64,000 nt of DNA. It comes from Paramarasmius palmivorus (taxonomy: Eukaryota > Basidiomycota > Agaricomycetes > Agaricales > Marasmiaceae). Location: the NCBI GenBank assembly GCA_037176845.1, contig JAYKXP010000074.1, positions 1-64,000 on the forward strand. Reading direction: 5' to 3'. A model generated the notes under the pieces. The model saw only the letters and a list, made by a program, of their open reading frames with translations. It was not told the origin of the DNA and made no database searches. Numbering within the stretch: position 1 is the stretch's first letter; each line of letters opens with the position of its first letter. Made by a program: the position numbers and the translations under genes. Below are positions 34,260 to 47,259 of this stretch, piece after piece.

Positions 34260-35360
34260 CGAGAGGTAGAGGGAAAACCAAGGACAAGGTCATACAAGGC
34301 GTCGGCAACAATTTCAAGGAGCTCTAGGCGCTCGCACCTATGAAGCACCCATGTACGCCCTAATTGCCGACCCCATATCACTTGTCATTGTTCGCAACCT
34401 ATCAGAGTTGAATGATCAAGAAATTAGAAGAAAACTCCGAATGATGAAACGAAGAATGCTCACCTCTTGGAAACGGGAGACAATTGCGCCTAATGTCAAG
34501 GTTTGTCGGATGCTGCGTTGAGGTCTGTAGGCATTCAAGTAACAGTGTGGGACCAGTTGACATTCATGTGCCTCAAGTAAAAACTCGGGAGAGGAATGAA
34601 CATCTTCGAAGAAACCTCGAGTGCGTTCAAGTGAGTGCGGGTAGCATAGCTATCCGGGAGGTGGCGTGACACCAAGTGTAGATGAGAGCGACAAAACGAT
34701 GAGAATCTCGCATAGACATAGCCACTTTGTTCGGTTTGTGGAATGCCATGTGACGGATAGGTTTCTCTCCATGATGTCTCTAGTGTGGAGGTAGAACTTC
34801 TGTGTCAGTCTTGATTAGCAGAGATAAATGCAAGGGAGTCAGAATCAAGTCACTCACCAAAAATTGTCATAGATCTATCATCGTCATTTGGTAGTTCTAG
34901 CTCGGTGGGTGAAGCTTGAACGTTCAATCTGGAAATCCTTTTCGCCTTCACGCCTTCGCCGTGGTCGTGTTTCCAGGATACAGCATGCTCTGACTCATTT
35001 GACGCTTGTAGATGATTGGCGGCCAACCAGAGATGAAGTGCATATGGAGGTCTGATGCTGCATAGCATAGTCATTCCATATTAAATGAGTGTTTCATGGT
35101 GCGTTCATACAGCTAGGGAAGCACGGTAGTGATGGGCTGCTGACGAATGACGGCGCTTGGATGATAGCAGTGAAAAGCAGACGGGTGCGTCCACGTAACC
35201 ACATTCTGGCATACATAGAAAAGGTCAGGAAAGGAAAGCAGAACGCAAGACGCCACAGGAGAATGTCCACCTCCGATAGCTGAGAAACCGTGGCTATGAT
35301 GGGAGGAAGGACTCGCCCATGCCCAGCCCGGTGCCCAGACCTTATGCGAAGTCGTAATCG
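34260..35360. other. Intergenic, no gene recognised
   Basis: Short open frames on both strands without domain features. A few fragments may be leftovers of the PPDY family, but none is convincing. Confidence 0.45.
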
Positions 35361-35364
35361 CTAG

Positions 35365-36430
35365 TCATAGGTCTTGGAAACCCAGAATTAGAAGGTAAAT
35401 GCATTCCGGAGGCACCTGTCTACAACACATGGTCTGCAAGGGAGAAGCCGGCGAGGGAGTGGGCATAGAAACATCGGATCGTGGACGTCGGTCAAAAGAT
35501 TGTGCTGACGCGATGCTCTTCTCCCGGTGCTTGAGGAACATCAGAATTCCAAGAAGCACTGAGGTCGCTCTACCGGGGTCACCCACAATCGTGTCATAAG
35601 CGCCAGGTTCTTGTGGACATGACTCGTGATAGCAGCCTCCCCCGTCCAAGCTATGATCAGGCGATACCGTCCTGCCTGGGATGACAAACGTGGTGTCATT
35701 GGCGTTATCGATATGATATCCATCGCTTGTGATTGATTAATTTCGTTGAAGTTATATCATGAGACGCTGGTTCCTGTGAAAGGTTTAGTGGGGTAAGAAC
35801 ATGCTTCAACAATGACGGACATACCACCGACGGCAAACGATACGTTGGCTCTCGTAACGCCAGTCTAGTCGAACAAGGTCCCACTTCCGAAGTTCGCCGA
35901 CCAAGTTCTCGAGCTGTTATCGCACCGCAGTCTCATCGCTACAGTCGAACTGCACCACTTCGCCGGCGAGTACTCGGTTTTGTCCAACCAAAACATCTGC
36001 GTCTGAGAATATTTGATGGAGATGTTGGGTGCGAGAACATGGGCGCTGGATGTGAAAAAACTGCTCATCTTCGCAGAGCATGTTATGAGTGAGACGATTT
36101 ATGGGGTGAATAGTTGATTCTCGTGGGATAGGTAGCCGGTATTGCCATTCAGCGAGGTTTGCCAGATCGTCATCAGCGAGACTATCGCTTGTACCTTCGA
36201 TATTGCAATTACTCTTCGCTCCATAGACGGAGATGTAACCGCCTACCATAGGATTGAGCATGTCAGCCAAAGTAATGCAGACGATTTTGACGGGGCAAGA
36301 CTAACCTTCGAAAGTGAAGCTGATGCCATCCTCATTCGCTTATTGTGCTCAGGCTATCGAGGATGCCGGTTTCGTTCATAGACATCAACCCGGAATCAAC
36401 GGTCCATGTCATCGATAGCTATCCTTCAGG
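35365..36430 (-). pseudogene. Single-span membrane protein with PPDY tail, copy 4, pseudogene
   Basis: Minus-strand fragments follow the family order with many breaks. Start region: F-P-E-G-(stop) where relatives have F-P-R-R-I (about 36425). Then G-G-Y-I-S-V-Y-G-A-K (about 36240) and L-A-E-W-Q-Y-R (about 36150). T-Q-M-F-W-L-D-K-T-E-Y-S (about 35990) sits in another frame. Further pieces are A-N-V-S-F-A-V-G-like (about 35830), a D-N-A-N-D-T-T-F-V-I-P-G-like piece (about 35690) and a hydrophobic remnant V-L-L-G-I-L-M-F-L near 35560. The D-S-G-I-R-Y/PPDY tail was not found. Clearly disabled. Confidence 0.65.
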
Positions 36431-36434
36431 GAAA

Positions 36435-37740
36435 CTGGTCACTGGAATAGTTCGTGGTGAAGGGTAGTAGAGCAAAGGGTAGCCGGGTCTGCTGAGCTGG
36501 ATTTGCTGCACGACTACCCTCTGCCATGATGTCGAGACATGAGGCTTGACCTCAGAGATAAGCGAGATGACGGAGGAGAGCTCGGTCTTTGAGAGTGACT
36601 GGAAGTGGGATAGGATGCCGATAACGTAGCAGTGTAAGTAGAAATGGACAGCCCTACACTTGGGGGTGTTCATCTATACGGTATAGTTGGTATGCTTCGA
36701 TGAGAACGCCCTTGTAGGTAACGAGTCAGTTCCACGGTTTATGTAGTTGCAAGACAGTTCTTACAATACAAGGCTATTGGGCCGGAACCGTCTGCACGTT
36801 GATAGAGGAGTCTGACGAAACCAGAGCTTTGTAGGCTGGAACCCGCCAAGAATCGGTTTCGAGCTCCTTAGGCTGATTGAGGTGTATGCCGTATAAACCA
36901 TATATGTCAACATCTAACTCGAAAAGTGAGCGACCCAATTCAGTGTCTGCGAGAAAAAGAGGTAAACATACCGTCCGTAATTATGTCCCGTCTACTAATC
37001 CGTCGTCCTGCTTGACACAATCCAGCTGCCATACTTCACTGAGATGAGGGTCGAGTGTGAACCATAAATCAATGCTATTCTGCCAAGGAGCTTCGTAGGA
37101 AAAAGTCCTGTAGTGAAGGTTTTACTGCATCTTCCAGAGATCGAGTGCCAGCTCAGAAACCGTCCCTGCTGTAGACGTCAGCACATGGATGTGTAAAGAC
37201 CAAAAGGAACGCACCACACAAGCTATATCCAACTTGACATCCAAGCTTTAGCCTATGGGTGCTGCATGGCTTTTCTGCAGTGTGAAGTCAACCAGGCGAC
37301 TGGGTAATAGCTAAGATCTTGGTGCAAAAAAAAAAAAAACGAAGATGAGATCTTGTATGGTGAGAATCCAACACCACACTTACGAATTTCGCTTTCAGAA
37401 GAGTTTTCCTCTGATTCTCTGGACACGAACGCTAAGAAACAAGGAGAACGCATTCGATGATTCGTGGTGGTTAGTAATGTCAAGGACGTTGTGAGCGGGA
37501 CAGGCACCGAACAGGCACATTACCTCGGGCCGGATTCTTGTCAGTTCCCCATTGACATCAACCATAGGCTACGTTCACTGAGATCTAGGTGCCAATATTA
37601 CAAAGAGATAGTTTGATTTTCAACGATTCCGAAAGCTGCTAGTAATATTCTAAGTAGCGTGTTTCTTCCCTACTACCGCGTAGCTTCCTGGAGAACGGTT
37701 CAGTGTTTTAGTAACTTAAGTGATCTGTGATATGACAATC
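36435..37740. other. Intergenic; possible trace of a fifth PPDY-family copy
   Basis: At about 37025-37060 the minus strand reads GACCCTCATCTCAGTGAAGT followed by ATGGCAGCTGG. This resembles the D-S-R-V-K-Y-x-G-S-W coding segment of the PPDY family. Otherwise no gene is evident. A run of 14 A lies at 37326-37339. Confidence 0.3.
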
Positions 37741-37750
37741 CATGACTACT

Positions 37751-39332
37751 TTAGCCGATGTGCGGGATGTAGCCTGTCCATTGCGGGGTCCGGTACGCAC
37801 TGGTAGGCAGGTCCCTTAGTGCAATAACCGCAAGAAGCAGTAACCACAACCGTGCAACAATGTAGGCCACTGCCAACATAAAGCAAACAAATGCTACCAT
37901 GAATGTCAGAGATGCAGAAAGCCACCGTGGCCATCGCTCAAGGACATCCGATATGTCCTTCTTGTGGTCGATACTGACATGAATGACCCCAAGCCCGACT
38001 GGCAGAAAAGTCACCAACAGAGACAGAATCTGCCATTGGAGCTTTTCCACATTCGTCACAAAGTGGAATGACCACGCTATGCAATGTAGAGCACCGAAAC
38101 CGACCGCAGCTGCATAGCAAGCTACGTAAAGCTTCGCTGGGTCTTTCTTGAGCCTCGAAGAGAATAAATTGCTGCCATCGTCCATGTTCTGACCACCAAG
38201 CATCGCCATGAACTTCGTGAGCAGCGAAAAGAGCGGAAAGAAGGATGCGACGATGAAAGGTGGTACCCCAAACGTGTTGCATGTACGGTTGAAATTGGCC
38301 GAGAAGGATGCTGCGATTGCATCGAATACCGACTGTCGTGGAAGATCATGATGGCTTTGGTGAGGATGTTGCCGACGCGAACCACTCTTCCAAGTGACTC
38401 GAATCGGATACCGTACCCTAAGGGGCTTCTTCCACCAGAGGAAATAAACGATAAAGTTGAGCAATGCAAAGGCCAGCGTGATGACCTCGAGCTCGGTTAT
38501 AGCCAGGCCCTGCGCACCACGAGCAATACACTGGAGGATGAACCAGGTAGTCTGAACGATAGCGATGGTTTTCGACAGGGCATCTGCGTGACTTCTATCG
38601 CGGATCTCTTCCCGAGTGACTTTGACGAACTCGTTATCAACCATGAACTCCAGAAGGCATGAATATGATGGTTTCTACTCCGCAAGAAGAGGTCAGACAA
38701 CGATGCTTGCCTTAGCAAGAAATCGATACTCACATTGCGTTCAAATTCGTCTTCGGTTTTGCTCTCTCGCCAGGAAGTCTCGATCTCTTCCATGAGTCGG
38801 CGGTCCTCTCCCGTGTATTCACCATTACTAGGGTTCCTGTTCCAGTCTTCCCAGAGGAAGTAAATAAACTTGTCGCCATCGTACAGAGCAAAGCCCCCCA
38901 TAAGCACAAAGAAAGCATGGGACATTCCCCATCCATACTCTATGCAACCCATCAGCACTCTTCACCACATTCAAACGCGAGCCAAAACTTACTCTTGAAC
39001 TGCTTCGTAATCTTCCTCGCAGAGAACCACTGCCTCATCGCCCACAGCACGATAATCTCCGGCGCGATTAGTGCCATGAACATTATCACAGCATTCTTAA
39101 TAACGACCACGACCGTGTGTTCTCCGTACTTGGGTACGTTGGGATGAATCGATACCCATGTGCTAATGACGACGACGGAAAAGCAGCTCCAGATGATACC
39201 AGGGACGTTCCGACAACCATGTAGGTCATCGCATGCAGGAGCATGGCCATGGCTAGGTACAGACAACGTGGATGTGTGGATGTCTACGGGTTCGGCGGAG
39301 AGTGGACGAGCAAAAGTCGAAAGCAGAGGCAT
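37751..39332 (-). CDS. Multi-pass membrane protein, WWxKPL family, copy G (intact, divergent)
   Basis: Exons 38993-39332, 38734-38939 and 37751-38674, giving 489 residues; introns of 53 and 59 nt, frame closes. ATG at 39332. Motifs: C-D-D-L-H-G-C-R-N, W-S-C-F-S-V-V-V-I-S-T-W-V-S-I-H-P-N-V-P, W-A-M-R-Q-W, Y-G-W-G-M-S-H-A-F-F-V-L-M-G-G-F-A-L-Y-D-G-D-K-F, C-L-L-E-F-M-V, I-T-E-L-E-V-I-T, Y-F-L-W-W-K-K-P-L-R-V, G-A-L-H-C-I-A-W, I-P-H-I-G end. It is more divergent than copies C, D and F (N for T in the C-R-T motif, shorter exon 2), suggesting an older duplication. Its 3' end at 37751 follows an intergenic region with no plus-strand gene. Function unknown. Confidence 0.85.
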
Positions 39333-39339
39333 CCTTGGT

Positions 39340-41680
39340 AGATTGAAATGCTTCGCATTATTGTGGGGTTTTTAGAAGGCATGGGTGAAAGGGTCGGCCA
39401 ATGGACTCTGGAGACCCAATATTCTTGGCCAGCGTGCTCGGTTTAGCCTTCTGGAGAACGATCCAAGGCACACGAAGTGGGGGCGTGTACTATTGCTGCG
39501 TCCACAATGAGTCAGGGATCATGTTCAGAACAGTGGAATTAGGACGATGGGCGTACAGGGTGATCAAAAACATACAGAATCCTGGCACCCGAATAACGAT
39601 CCGAATGCCAAGACTCCAAGAGCTTGAATACGGCGACTAAATGATCATAGTACACTGTGCTGCCTGCGAAAACGTTGTGAACCAGCAAGGTCCCATAGGC
39701 TTCCTATTAAGATGCTGCAAATTAACTATACCTATTGACAGGTATCATCCAGGAGACTCCAACGTGTAGACATTTGAGGGAAAATCGTTTATGATACAGT
39801 ACCCAGGCCTGCTGTCGACATAAGAATATTGATGTATTGAGTTCTGACCCATGGATTTGGTAGATGAGCTTTAGTCCCTGCTGAACTGCGTGAAAAACCC
39901 TCGACGGGAAAGTGGAAGAAAATGGTGCTGAGCATGACATCGACGCTTTGCCGGCGGCCGGTTGTATCAACGGTGAACTTTCTCACGCATTGACATTTCT
40001 TCTCTCTCTTCCTCTCCTTCTCTGGCGTCCGAACTACCAAGTCGGGCACCGTTTCAATCGCTGAATCCTTAGGTCAATAATTCTGGAAATTCATGATGAA
40101 AGCTCTGGATTGGAATGGGGAAATGAACTTGAAAAAGACGCCCTAATCGGGTTAGCTTTTTGCAGAAAATTTGGGTACGCTTTTTATACCGTCTTATCGT
40201 TCCATGTTGACAGAGAAATCTCTGCAGGAATCTCTCTCGAATTCAACAAAAATCCTCTTGGAATCTCGGCCGCCTCCCGTGTAACTCAGTCTCAGGAAGG
40301 GCAGACTTTGCCTTCTTACGCTCCGACATTGCAGATTGCCTAGGGTCGGAGCGGCCGTGAATTCGTCAGTCAAGATAGTGCTGACGGGGAGCTTGAAGGA
40401 TACATACGAGGATCATGGTCACGGATAGGACGGTAAGATATCCGTCTGTCGCTTTTTTGCTACTACTGATAAGACATCTTCCAGACAATGCAATTTATCC
40501 ATCCCTAAACTGGGTGCGTTGTACAACAACATCGTCTACGCAAGCCCGAAATAGCCAATTCAAAATCATTCAAGGACTCGTAATGCAAGTTCAGTATGAT
40601 TGAGTATAGCAAGAAGCCAACATCGTCGACACAAACGGCTTTGGGATGAACCTTGTCGTTCGTTCTCACTGAATGCGTCTTTCAAAGGGTCTAGGAATGC
40701 CGAGAGAACGTGAGTTTTTCGTGGAATACCCCTACTACTTTGTCTGACTGGCACCCATCGTCAGGCTCGTTGTCAGTCTCCTACTAGGAGTCCTATCAAC
40801 GACTCGTCTAGGGCGTCGTATTAGCATTGGGAAACGAGATGCATTCCATCGCTGGGGAGGCATCGGTTAATTACGTCTTTGACGGAATACTTCCTTCGGT
40901 GCTCGGCGGATCGATGAGTTCACGCAAGTCACACTCCGGGTGGATTTCGCGTGAAGTCATACGGTGAAGGGCCGACAACGAGGACCATGAGGCAAGCTTT
41001 CTATTCTGGAATCCCTCGTCGGTGCCGCAACTTACAATACCTTGTTCAGTAGCAACCATATGGCATCGTGGTGATACTGTGTTTTGGTGCTGGTACGGCA
41101 TTGCATTCCAGGAGGATCTCTCCTAGAACCAAAGATGGCTTGATAGAGGTAAAGCACCACCTATTTCGGAAATAGTCCCGACCTTATTGATACCAGGCTT
41201 GCAGGAAAGGCCACCAGCCATCTGATGTATCAGGTGGCTTTCGTACAGGAGAAGGATAGTTGAGATATACGAGGGTGTTATTTTGGTTATTTTGACAAGC
41301 TCGCAAAAACCTGAACGAATCAAATCGTAAGGTATGTATGAGTTTCTCGTGCCCAGTGTCCTTGACCTAGGCTAACCAGTTTCCCAGATGCAGAAAGTGT
41401 AGAGTGTTGGGCTGAACATTCGAGTCATTGAAAGCATCAGAGCAGGCAGACACATTACTTGATCTGAAGATTGCTTCGGAGGGATAACAAAGGAAGGGTC
41501 GGATTGACGAGTCATATTGCGAATTATGGGCGCCTAAAAGAATATTTGTACTTTTGTTTGTCAAAGGCTTTGACGCGCTTCGCGCGAGGCACCCCATTTT
41601 TCTCCTGCCACAGTTCGGCCACACCAAGTATAGTAATTTTGGTGGACAATGTAAGCCTTTTTGTAGCTGTTATTTGCCTT
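39340..41680. other. Long intergenic region, no gene recognised
   Basis: No open frame shows a domain, signal peptide or splice-consistent extension. The region should hold the promoters of copy G (minus) and of the pseudokinase gene (plus). Confidence 0.5.
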
Positions 41681-41688
41681 GGCAGACG

Positions 41689-41694
41689 TATAAA
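41689..41694 (+). promoter_or_regulatory. TATA box of the pseudokinase gene
   Basis: TATAAA, 52 nt before the ATG at 41741. This supports that start over upstream non-ATG starts in the same frame. Confidence 0.55.
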
Positions 41695-41740
41695 GGCTGA
41701 TCAAACTCGTAGACTCCTCATCCAACGGGTAACATCAGCC

Positions 41741-44645
41741 ATGTCGGCGAACCCTGAAGAAACTCCCAAGGACAAAGTCTCCAAAGCCGAACTAGCTACT
41801 CTCATACCCAACCTCGCCCAATTCAAATGCCAGAAACCCGAACGAGGCGAATGTCTCGAGTCTCTTCTCGACCATGTTTACATTGGTAGCTCGACAGCCA
41901 GAAAGTCAACTCTTACGTCTAGAAGACGAACCATATTCCGATTTTGGCCACGAGATCCCAACGGCGCTGTCATCCGATGTACACCCAAGGGAAATGTAGC
42001 TCCAAACTCTGGTAGTCTCTGGGGTGCGACTCTATACGATTTCTACCATACCAATCGCATCCCAGACGTAACCTGCTCGGTCACGAAGACGACGGGGAAC
42101 AAGCTGATGCAATGGTGCAAGGAAAATAGCGAGCTGGAGTGGGCAAAAGATGAGATTGCCTGGGCTGAGAGAGAAGCGTTGCCGAAGAAGATTCAGGGTC
42201 CAAATCTAGCTGAGGTTCATACAGCTATGGTCGATATGAGGGTACCGCAGACGAACTGGGCAAAGGCTATCATAGAGAAAAAGAAGGACAACGACGACAA
42301 AGTGGTATGTTTGGCCCCATACCTCATACTGGCTGGATCCATTTCTAATTTCCTTTCGCGTTCAGAATCATCATACACCCTTTCACCCATCCAGCTATCC
42401 ACCACCATACCCTATCCCTCCGTTCTCGTGTCCTGTTCCAAATCTCGAAGAAACCGTTCCTCTCCATCTCCTACCTCAGAAGCTCATAGTCCACGACCCA
42501 CATAGTGTTTTAGGCGCGACCAATCCTCGACCTGATTATGCAGATCGGGAACGAACAGCTAGTGGAAAATGGGTTGATATGTGGCCCTATGATTCGTCGA
42601 GCCCAACCGAACCTCAAGGCTATCGCACACGCATATACAATCTCGACGTATCAGAAGCTGCCGAGGCCAAAATCGACGAGGCACGCTCTCAGACTACTTC
42701 CGCCGACACCAGAAACCAACCAGAAACAGCCATGTACATCTTCCCTTCCACTGCATCAGGGCCAACCGCTACGCCTCTTATCCGTGTCACTGTACCTTCA
42801 CGACCACCAAAACCTACGCATACTCCAGAAGCTCACCTCTACATGACAAAGCACAAGAAGAAAGGCGAAGGCCATCATTCATACGTGTACGACGTGGAAT
42901 GGGAGGTACCAAGGTGGTGGTTTGTCGATCCTGTCATCTGTATGGACTGCGTCGAGGAGAAAGCGCAGGAAATTTGGTCGGCTGAGCATGCGAAATCTCA
43001 GTCTACCCCAGACGAATCACCTCAACGGGCCAGGGAACTCTTCGATATCGGTGATGATGTACCCGAGGATACCGAAGATCTGAAGAGATACCTAGAACAG
43101 CTAGAGAGAGAAGCGGCAGACGTGGATGCCATGGACATCGACGATACCACCAACGAAGCGCCAGGCGACACTGGTCGTGCTGCCGCTGAACCTGACGCCG
43201 CTGCTGTCGCCGCCCTTCTGCGTCGTGCGATGAGTCCGCTACCTGCGATCAAGACCAACTATTCCAGAAATGGCCCTGCAGCTGCGTCTGTAGTGTCAAT
43301 CCCAGACTCTGGTATTGCGTTTAGCGACACGGACAAACCTCACTCACCCTTGATGTCAGCAGACGTCGAGATGGCTTCACCAACTCTAGAGAAGGAAGAA
43401 GATGGTCCCTTTGCTTCAGATGCCCGTCCACCACTCACACATACGACTACGTCTACTTCTGCCGCGGCTCCGACTCCAGAATCACTGGACCACCTTTTGG
43501 TCGCCCGCATGCACATCCCTATCTGTGCTATGCCCAGCAACGCAGTTCGTTCATGGCCTTCTCTCGCAGAAGTACAAGGAAGGCCAGTAGGAAATGTAGA
43601 GCTGGAGATGAGGCAAGTTGAACCAGAGGAACGTATGATCTTTGATGTCGTGCACGAGCATGTGCTTCGAGAGGTTCATGACCAGAAAAGACGACGAACG
43701 GCCGCCGAGGAAGAGAAGGCGGGTCAGGTCTCCGAGACGCAGTGGCTTGATGGATTGGTCCGGGGCCTTTTTGACAAGGAGCAGGACGAGGATGCGAAAC
43801 CATTCCGGACCTTCAAGACTCCAGGAGTGGACTGTGACGATACGGATGTCAAGTATGTATCCTACACAGCGTATACCGGCGAGATGCGGGAGATTCACAT
43901 TACTTCCGTTCCGTGGCTCTTGCCTGGAGATGCGCCCTGCTCTAAGCATCCTCGGTCATCTGCAATAACTCCTGGCACGAACGACCTTGAGCGCGTTTTC
44001 GGTTCTCAGCCCGATATCTCCTCGAACCCACTCCAGGACCTCTCCTCCGCCCGTACTCCACCCACAATGAAAGTCAAACTCACCGCCAAACTCGGCATGT
44101 ATGGCGACTCGCATCTTGCTCATGAAGGCCTTGCATACCAAAAGTTCAGCCAGTCCATGTCAGAACATTGGACGGGATACAACGTCGTCTACCCTTTACA
44201 CGAGCCGACACCTTGTGGGGCTATTACTCCTGGGTTTTATGGGTTTTACAAGCCGGATAAGGAAGCGAGCGACCATCCCGATTATTTGTCCCCGATACTA
44301 CTTTTGGAGGATTGTGGGAAACCTATCGTTCCCGAGAAACTCTGTCTGGATGACAAGTACGAATGCTCAGCGCTCTTGTTGCGTTTCCATTACCTTGGGT
44401 GGACGCAAGGGTCCTTCTATCCTAGGAACATCTTGATGCGTTCGGATTTCGGTGGCGAGGAAGGAAAGAATAAGAGGAGGTTTAGGTTGATTGATTTCGG
44501 GCGAGCATCATATATCGTCGATAAGGAGAACGAGGCAGGTGATGACGAGTCGCTGAAGAAGTCTGCGAGGAATGAATGGGACAAGTCGAGGTTCGACGAA
44601 AAGTGTTCGGTTTCGGCGATTATGGGTTTGCCTTTCCCTATGTGA
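41741..44645 (+). CDS. FunK1-like protein with degenerate kinase domain
   Basis: Two exons, 41741-42304 and 42366-44645 (intron of 61 nt, GTATGT...TTCAG), giving 947 residues. The N-terminal half is hydrophilic, with acidic and Pro/Ala/Ser/Thr-rich segments (about residues 380-560) that look disordered. The C-terminal part (about 790-947) has kinase-like motifs: a hinge-like P-I-L-L-L-E-D-C-G, then G-W-T-Q-G-S-F-Y-P-R-N-I-L at about 867-878 where active kinases have H-R-D-x4-N, and I-D-F-G-R-A at about 897-902. The catalytic Asp of HRD is replaced (Q-G-S), while the metal-binding Asn and Asp of the DFG remain, so a pseudokinase is likely. Similar proteins with a G-S-F-Y-x-R-N loop are abundant in agaricomycetes; their role is unknown. 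Confidence 0.75.
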
Positions 44646-44820
44646 ATCATAATCTTGTATTTTGTAGTGTTGATGTTTCCCTTGTTGTTCTTCGCAGTCA
44701 ACTGTTTTGCTAGTCACACATGTATTCTTGTTGTTCATTGCTATCATCCTGTACCATTGCACTGTATTTATATATCACAATACCACCCGCTGTTTCTAGA
44801 TCATGTTCCTTTCTACGTCT

Positions 44821-46833
44821 TCAATGCAAACCACGATAAAACTCGTCCATAACGTCCACCATTCTCACATTGACCCAAGGGACCGCTATTCCTTTGCCTA
44901 TAGAGGCGAGAAACATGACCACAATGAGCCTTCCGTGAGCGTGACTCCTTGCCTCGTTGAGAAGACCTTTGTATTGACCCATTCGTTTATCTTTGGCGAG
45001 CTTGTCGATATTACTGATCGTGAAGTTAAGTGCAGATAGGTACGGATTCCCTGTGCAGAGATTGAGGACCACTACCGTATCAAGCAGATTAAGTGCATTT
45101 CCCGGGTTGGCACGGTTCGATGTTTGTCGGAGGTCACGAATCAGTGCCTCGAAGATGGCTTTTTTGTGTTTTTCGATGTATCTTTCTGCGAACTCTCCCC
45201 AGAAGGTTCGATCGATGGAAGAAGGGTACCCCACATATTCTTCTGTAGTTGCATGATGGTTAATATAGATGTTCGACCTTCAAAGAAATAGGTTACCTCG
45301 TAATGAGACAGTGTAATTCTGACACTGATTACGATGAGAATTTCGCCAGTTTTGTTTGGCACAAGCTCTCGAACAGTAAGAAACGGCCAAGCATGATGAA
45401 CATAGAACATATTGGGGGACGGGCCCTTCTTGGCACTCGACGGGGGAGTCTTGGTAGCGATGACACTGAAAAGACCCCAGTTAACTTAATTTGCGGCGCT
45501 GAGATGGATATTAACACCTTACCCCAGAGAACTGGCACATCTGCAGAGCCTTCTGTCCATTCATCATCCCTTGGAGTATTCCATACATCTCGAATGCATA
45601 AGCTTTGCAGTCCCTCCAGTGTTTTCGGAGGCTTGCATCGATATAGCTGGTTTGATGTGCGGGTAGATCATCCCAGTCTATACCCAGCCTCTTCGCCTTC
45701 CTGACAGCCCTCACGATTCGACGGACTACCAACGGGTAGCAGAAGAAAATTGTCATATTTTTCAGTAAGCCTGCGGAGGCAGCGGATACTCTGTGAGTTG
45801 GCCCTATTTCGGTGAGGCGATAGCGCAAGAATCGTGTTGCACTGAGGATTGCTGGAATGACACCAGCATCCACAATCTCAACGACGGTGAACGGTGAAAT
45901 AAAGGCACCAGCAAGCTTCAGCTGATGTACGCAAATCTCTACGATTTCGTACGCCTGCCAGAATCCACTGTCCACCTCGGAGACATTTTTCAGAGTTTTG
46001 GAACGAGTGGTGAGGGCGGAAAGAAGACGAGTGAGTGCGGCCGGACCACCATTAGCATTGAAGTCCCTGAATGCGCCACGGCACACTTCTGAATGGATGC
46101 AAAATTGTAGAAGAGACATTGATGTTTGTAATGTTCGAAGAGAAGCCGGATCCTCCTTGACCGCATCACATTGTTCGTGAATATGTCGAATATAGATGCG
46201 CGAAACAGGCTGTTTTAGCACAACAAACGCATCATTGAAGGCATGCTTCAAATCATTTTCGCCCTCTTCGCCGTTGAATAGCACAGTATAGAGGGCGAAA
46301 CACCACAAGGCAGACCTGAAGTAATCTGTTTGGACTTCAAAAAGTATCGCCTTCACCAATAATTGCGAGAAATTGGGTGAGGTTCTTTTGAGCTCCCGTA
46401 CCGTATCCGATTTCTCCTGTTCGATTGACATCAGAAACGGAAATAGTATGAGTTTTGGTACAGTTCCGTGCACCAAGTCCAAGAAGCCTCGTTCCTCTGA
46501 CCCAGAAGGAGCCAAAGAGTTGATGTCCTCAGGGATGAAGTGCTCGAGGAACATCACGACCCATTCTCCAATTACAGTTGGCCAGTACCTCCGTAAAAGA
46601 CCGGCCAAGCTTTGTGGAGATTGAGTACCGGTTTGAGATTGCTTCTTCATGCCGAGCGTAACGTTCCTAGCCAATGCAGCGATGCATCGTAGGGCCGTGC
46701 GTATACTGTTCCCCGGGTGCACTGGATTCGGGGATTTTGGGGGTGAACCAAGCTTCCGCAGTGTCGTCAAAGCATGCGCATCCGTTGGATGAGTGGCTCG
46801 AGCTTCGGCAACAAAGGCGTCGAGGCTTTCCAT
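44821..46833 (-). CDS. MYND-type zinc-finger protein, paralogue 1
   Basis: Three exons: 45523-46833, 45297-45465 and 44821-45242, giving 633 residues with a closing frame; introns of 57 and 54 nt. ATG at 46833. The first 430 residues are helical and Leu-rich without a known domain. The MYND finger has its first pair split by intron 1 (C433 and C438), then C459-S-S-C462, Y-C468-S-R-A-C472, H481-x3-C485. The second pair, the Y-C-S-x2-C and the H-x3-C are canonical. A further 150 residues follow, ending V-N-V-R-M-V-D-V-M-D-E-F. MYND fingers bind proline-rich peptides; in agaricomycetes such proteins form large families of unknown role. The paralogue at 58278 shares the intron position inside the finger. 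It is convergent with the pseudokinase gene, 175 bp away. Confidence 0.8.
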
Positions 46834-46989
46834 AGTATGTCGAGATGCAAGGCGCGATGTGGTTGAGGAAAAAAAAAGATAAAGTGTGGGAATTTGATCT
46901 CGGCTGTTGATTTCGAGGTTTCCTAGGCCTGTCTGCGAGTAATTGGGTAAAGCACAAATGAACAAGCATATACTTATTATGTACTACAT

Positions 46990-47250
46990 ATCATACCGAG
47001 CACCCGATGCTGTATGTATTTTAGTATTTAATTGTGATTCACTTCCTACAAGTGGTGCTTTTGAGCTGGGTCTGTATCGGTTGGCGTAGGAGCTACCAGG
47101 ACATACCTCAAGGCTTTCGAAGGGCTCTGAAAGCCTCACCACATCCACGTTGACTCGAAAATTCTGAATCCCTTGGCCAATCGAGGCTACGAATGAAACG
47201 GTCACCAGAAGAGGTTCATTGATGTCCTTGAGCCCACCAGCCAGGAGCCA
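46990..47250 (-). pseudogene. C-terminal fragment of a third MYND-family gene
   Basis: A minus-strand frame reads L-L-V-T-V-S-F-V-A-S-I-G-Q-G-I, then V-N-V-D-V-V-R-L. It matches the C-terminal end of the adjacent intact gene (L-I-V-V-M-F-L-A-S-I-G-K-G-I, then V-N-V-R-M-V-D-V). No finger or N-terminal part is present nearby. It lies directly upstream of the intact gene in the same orientation, so it looks like the remnant of a tandem duplicate. Confidence 0.55.
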
Positions 47251-47259
47251 GGAGCCTGG

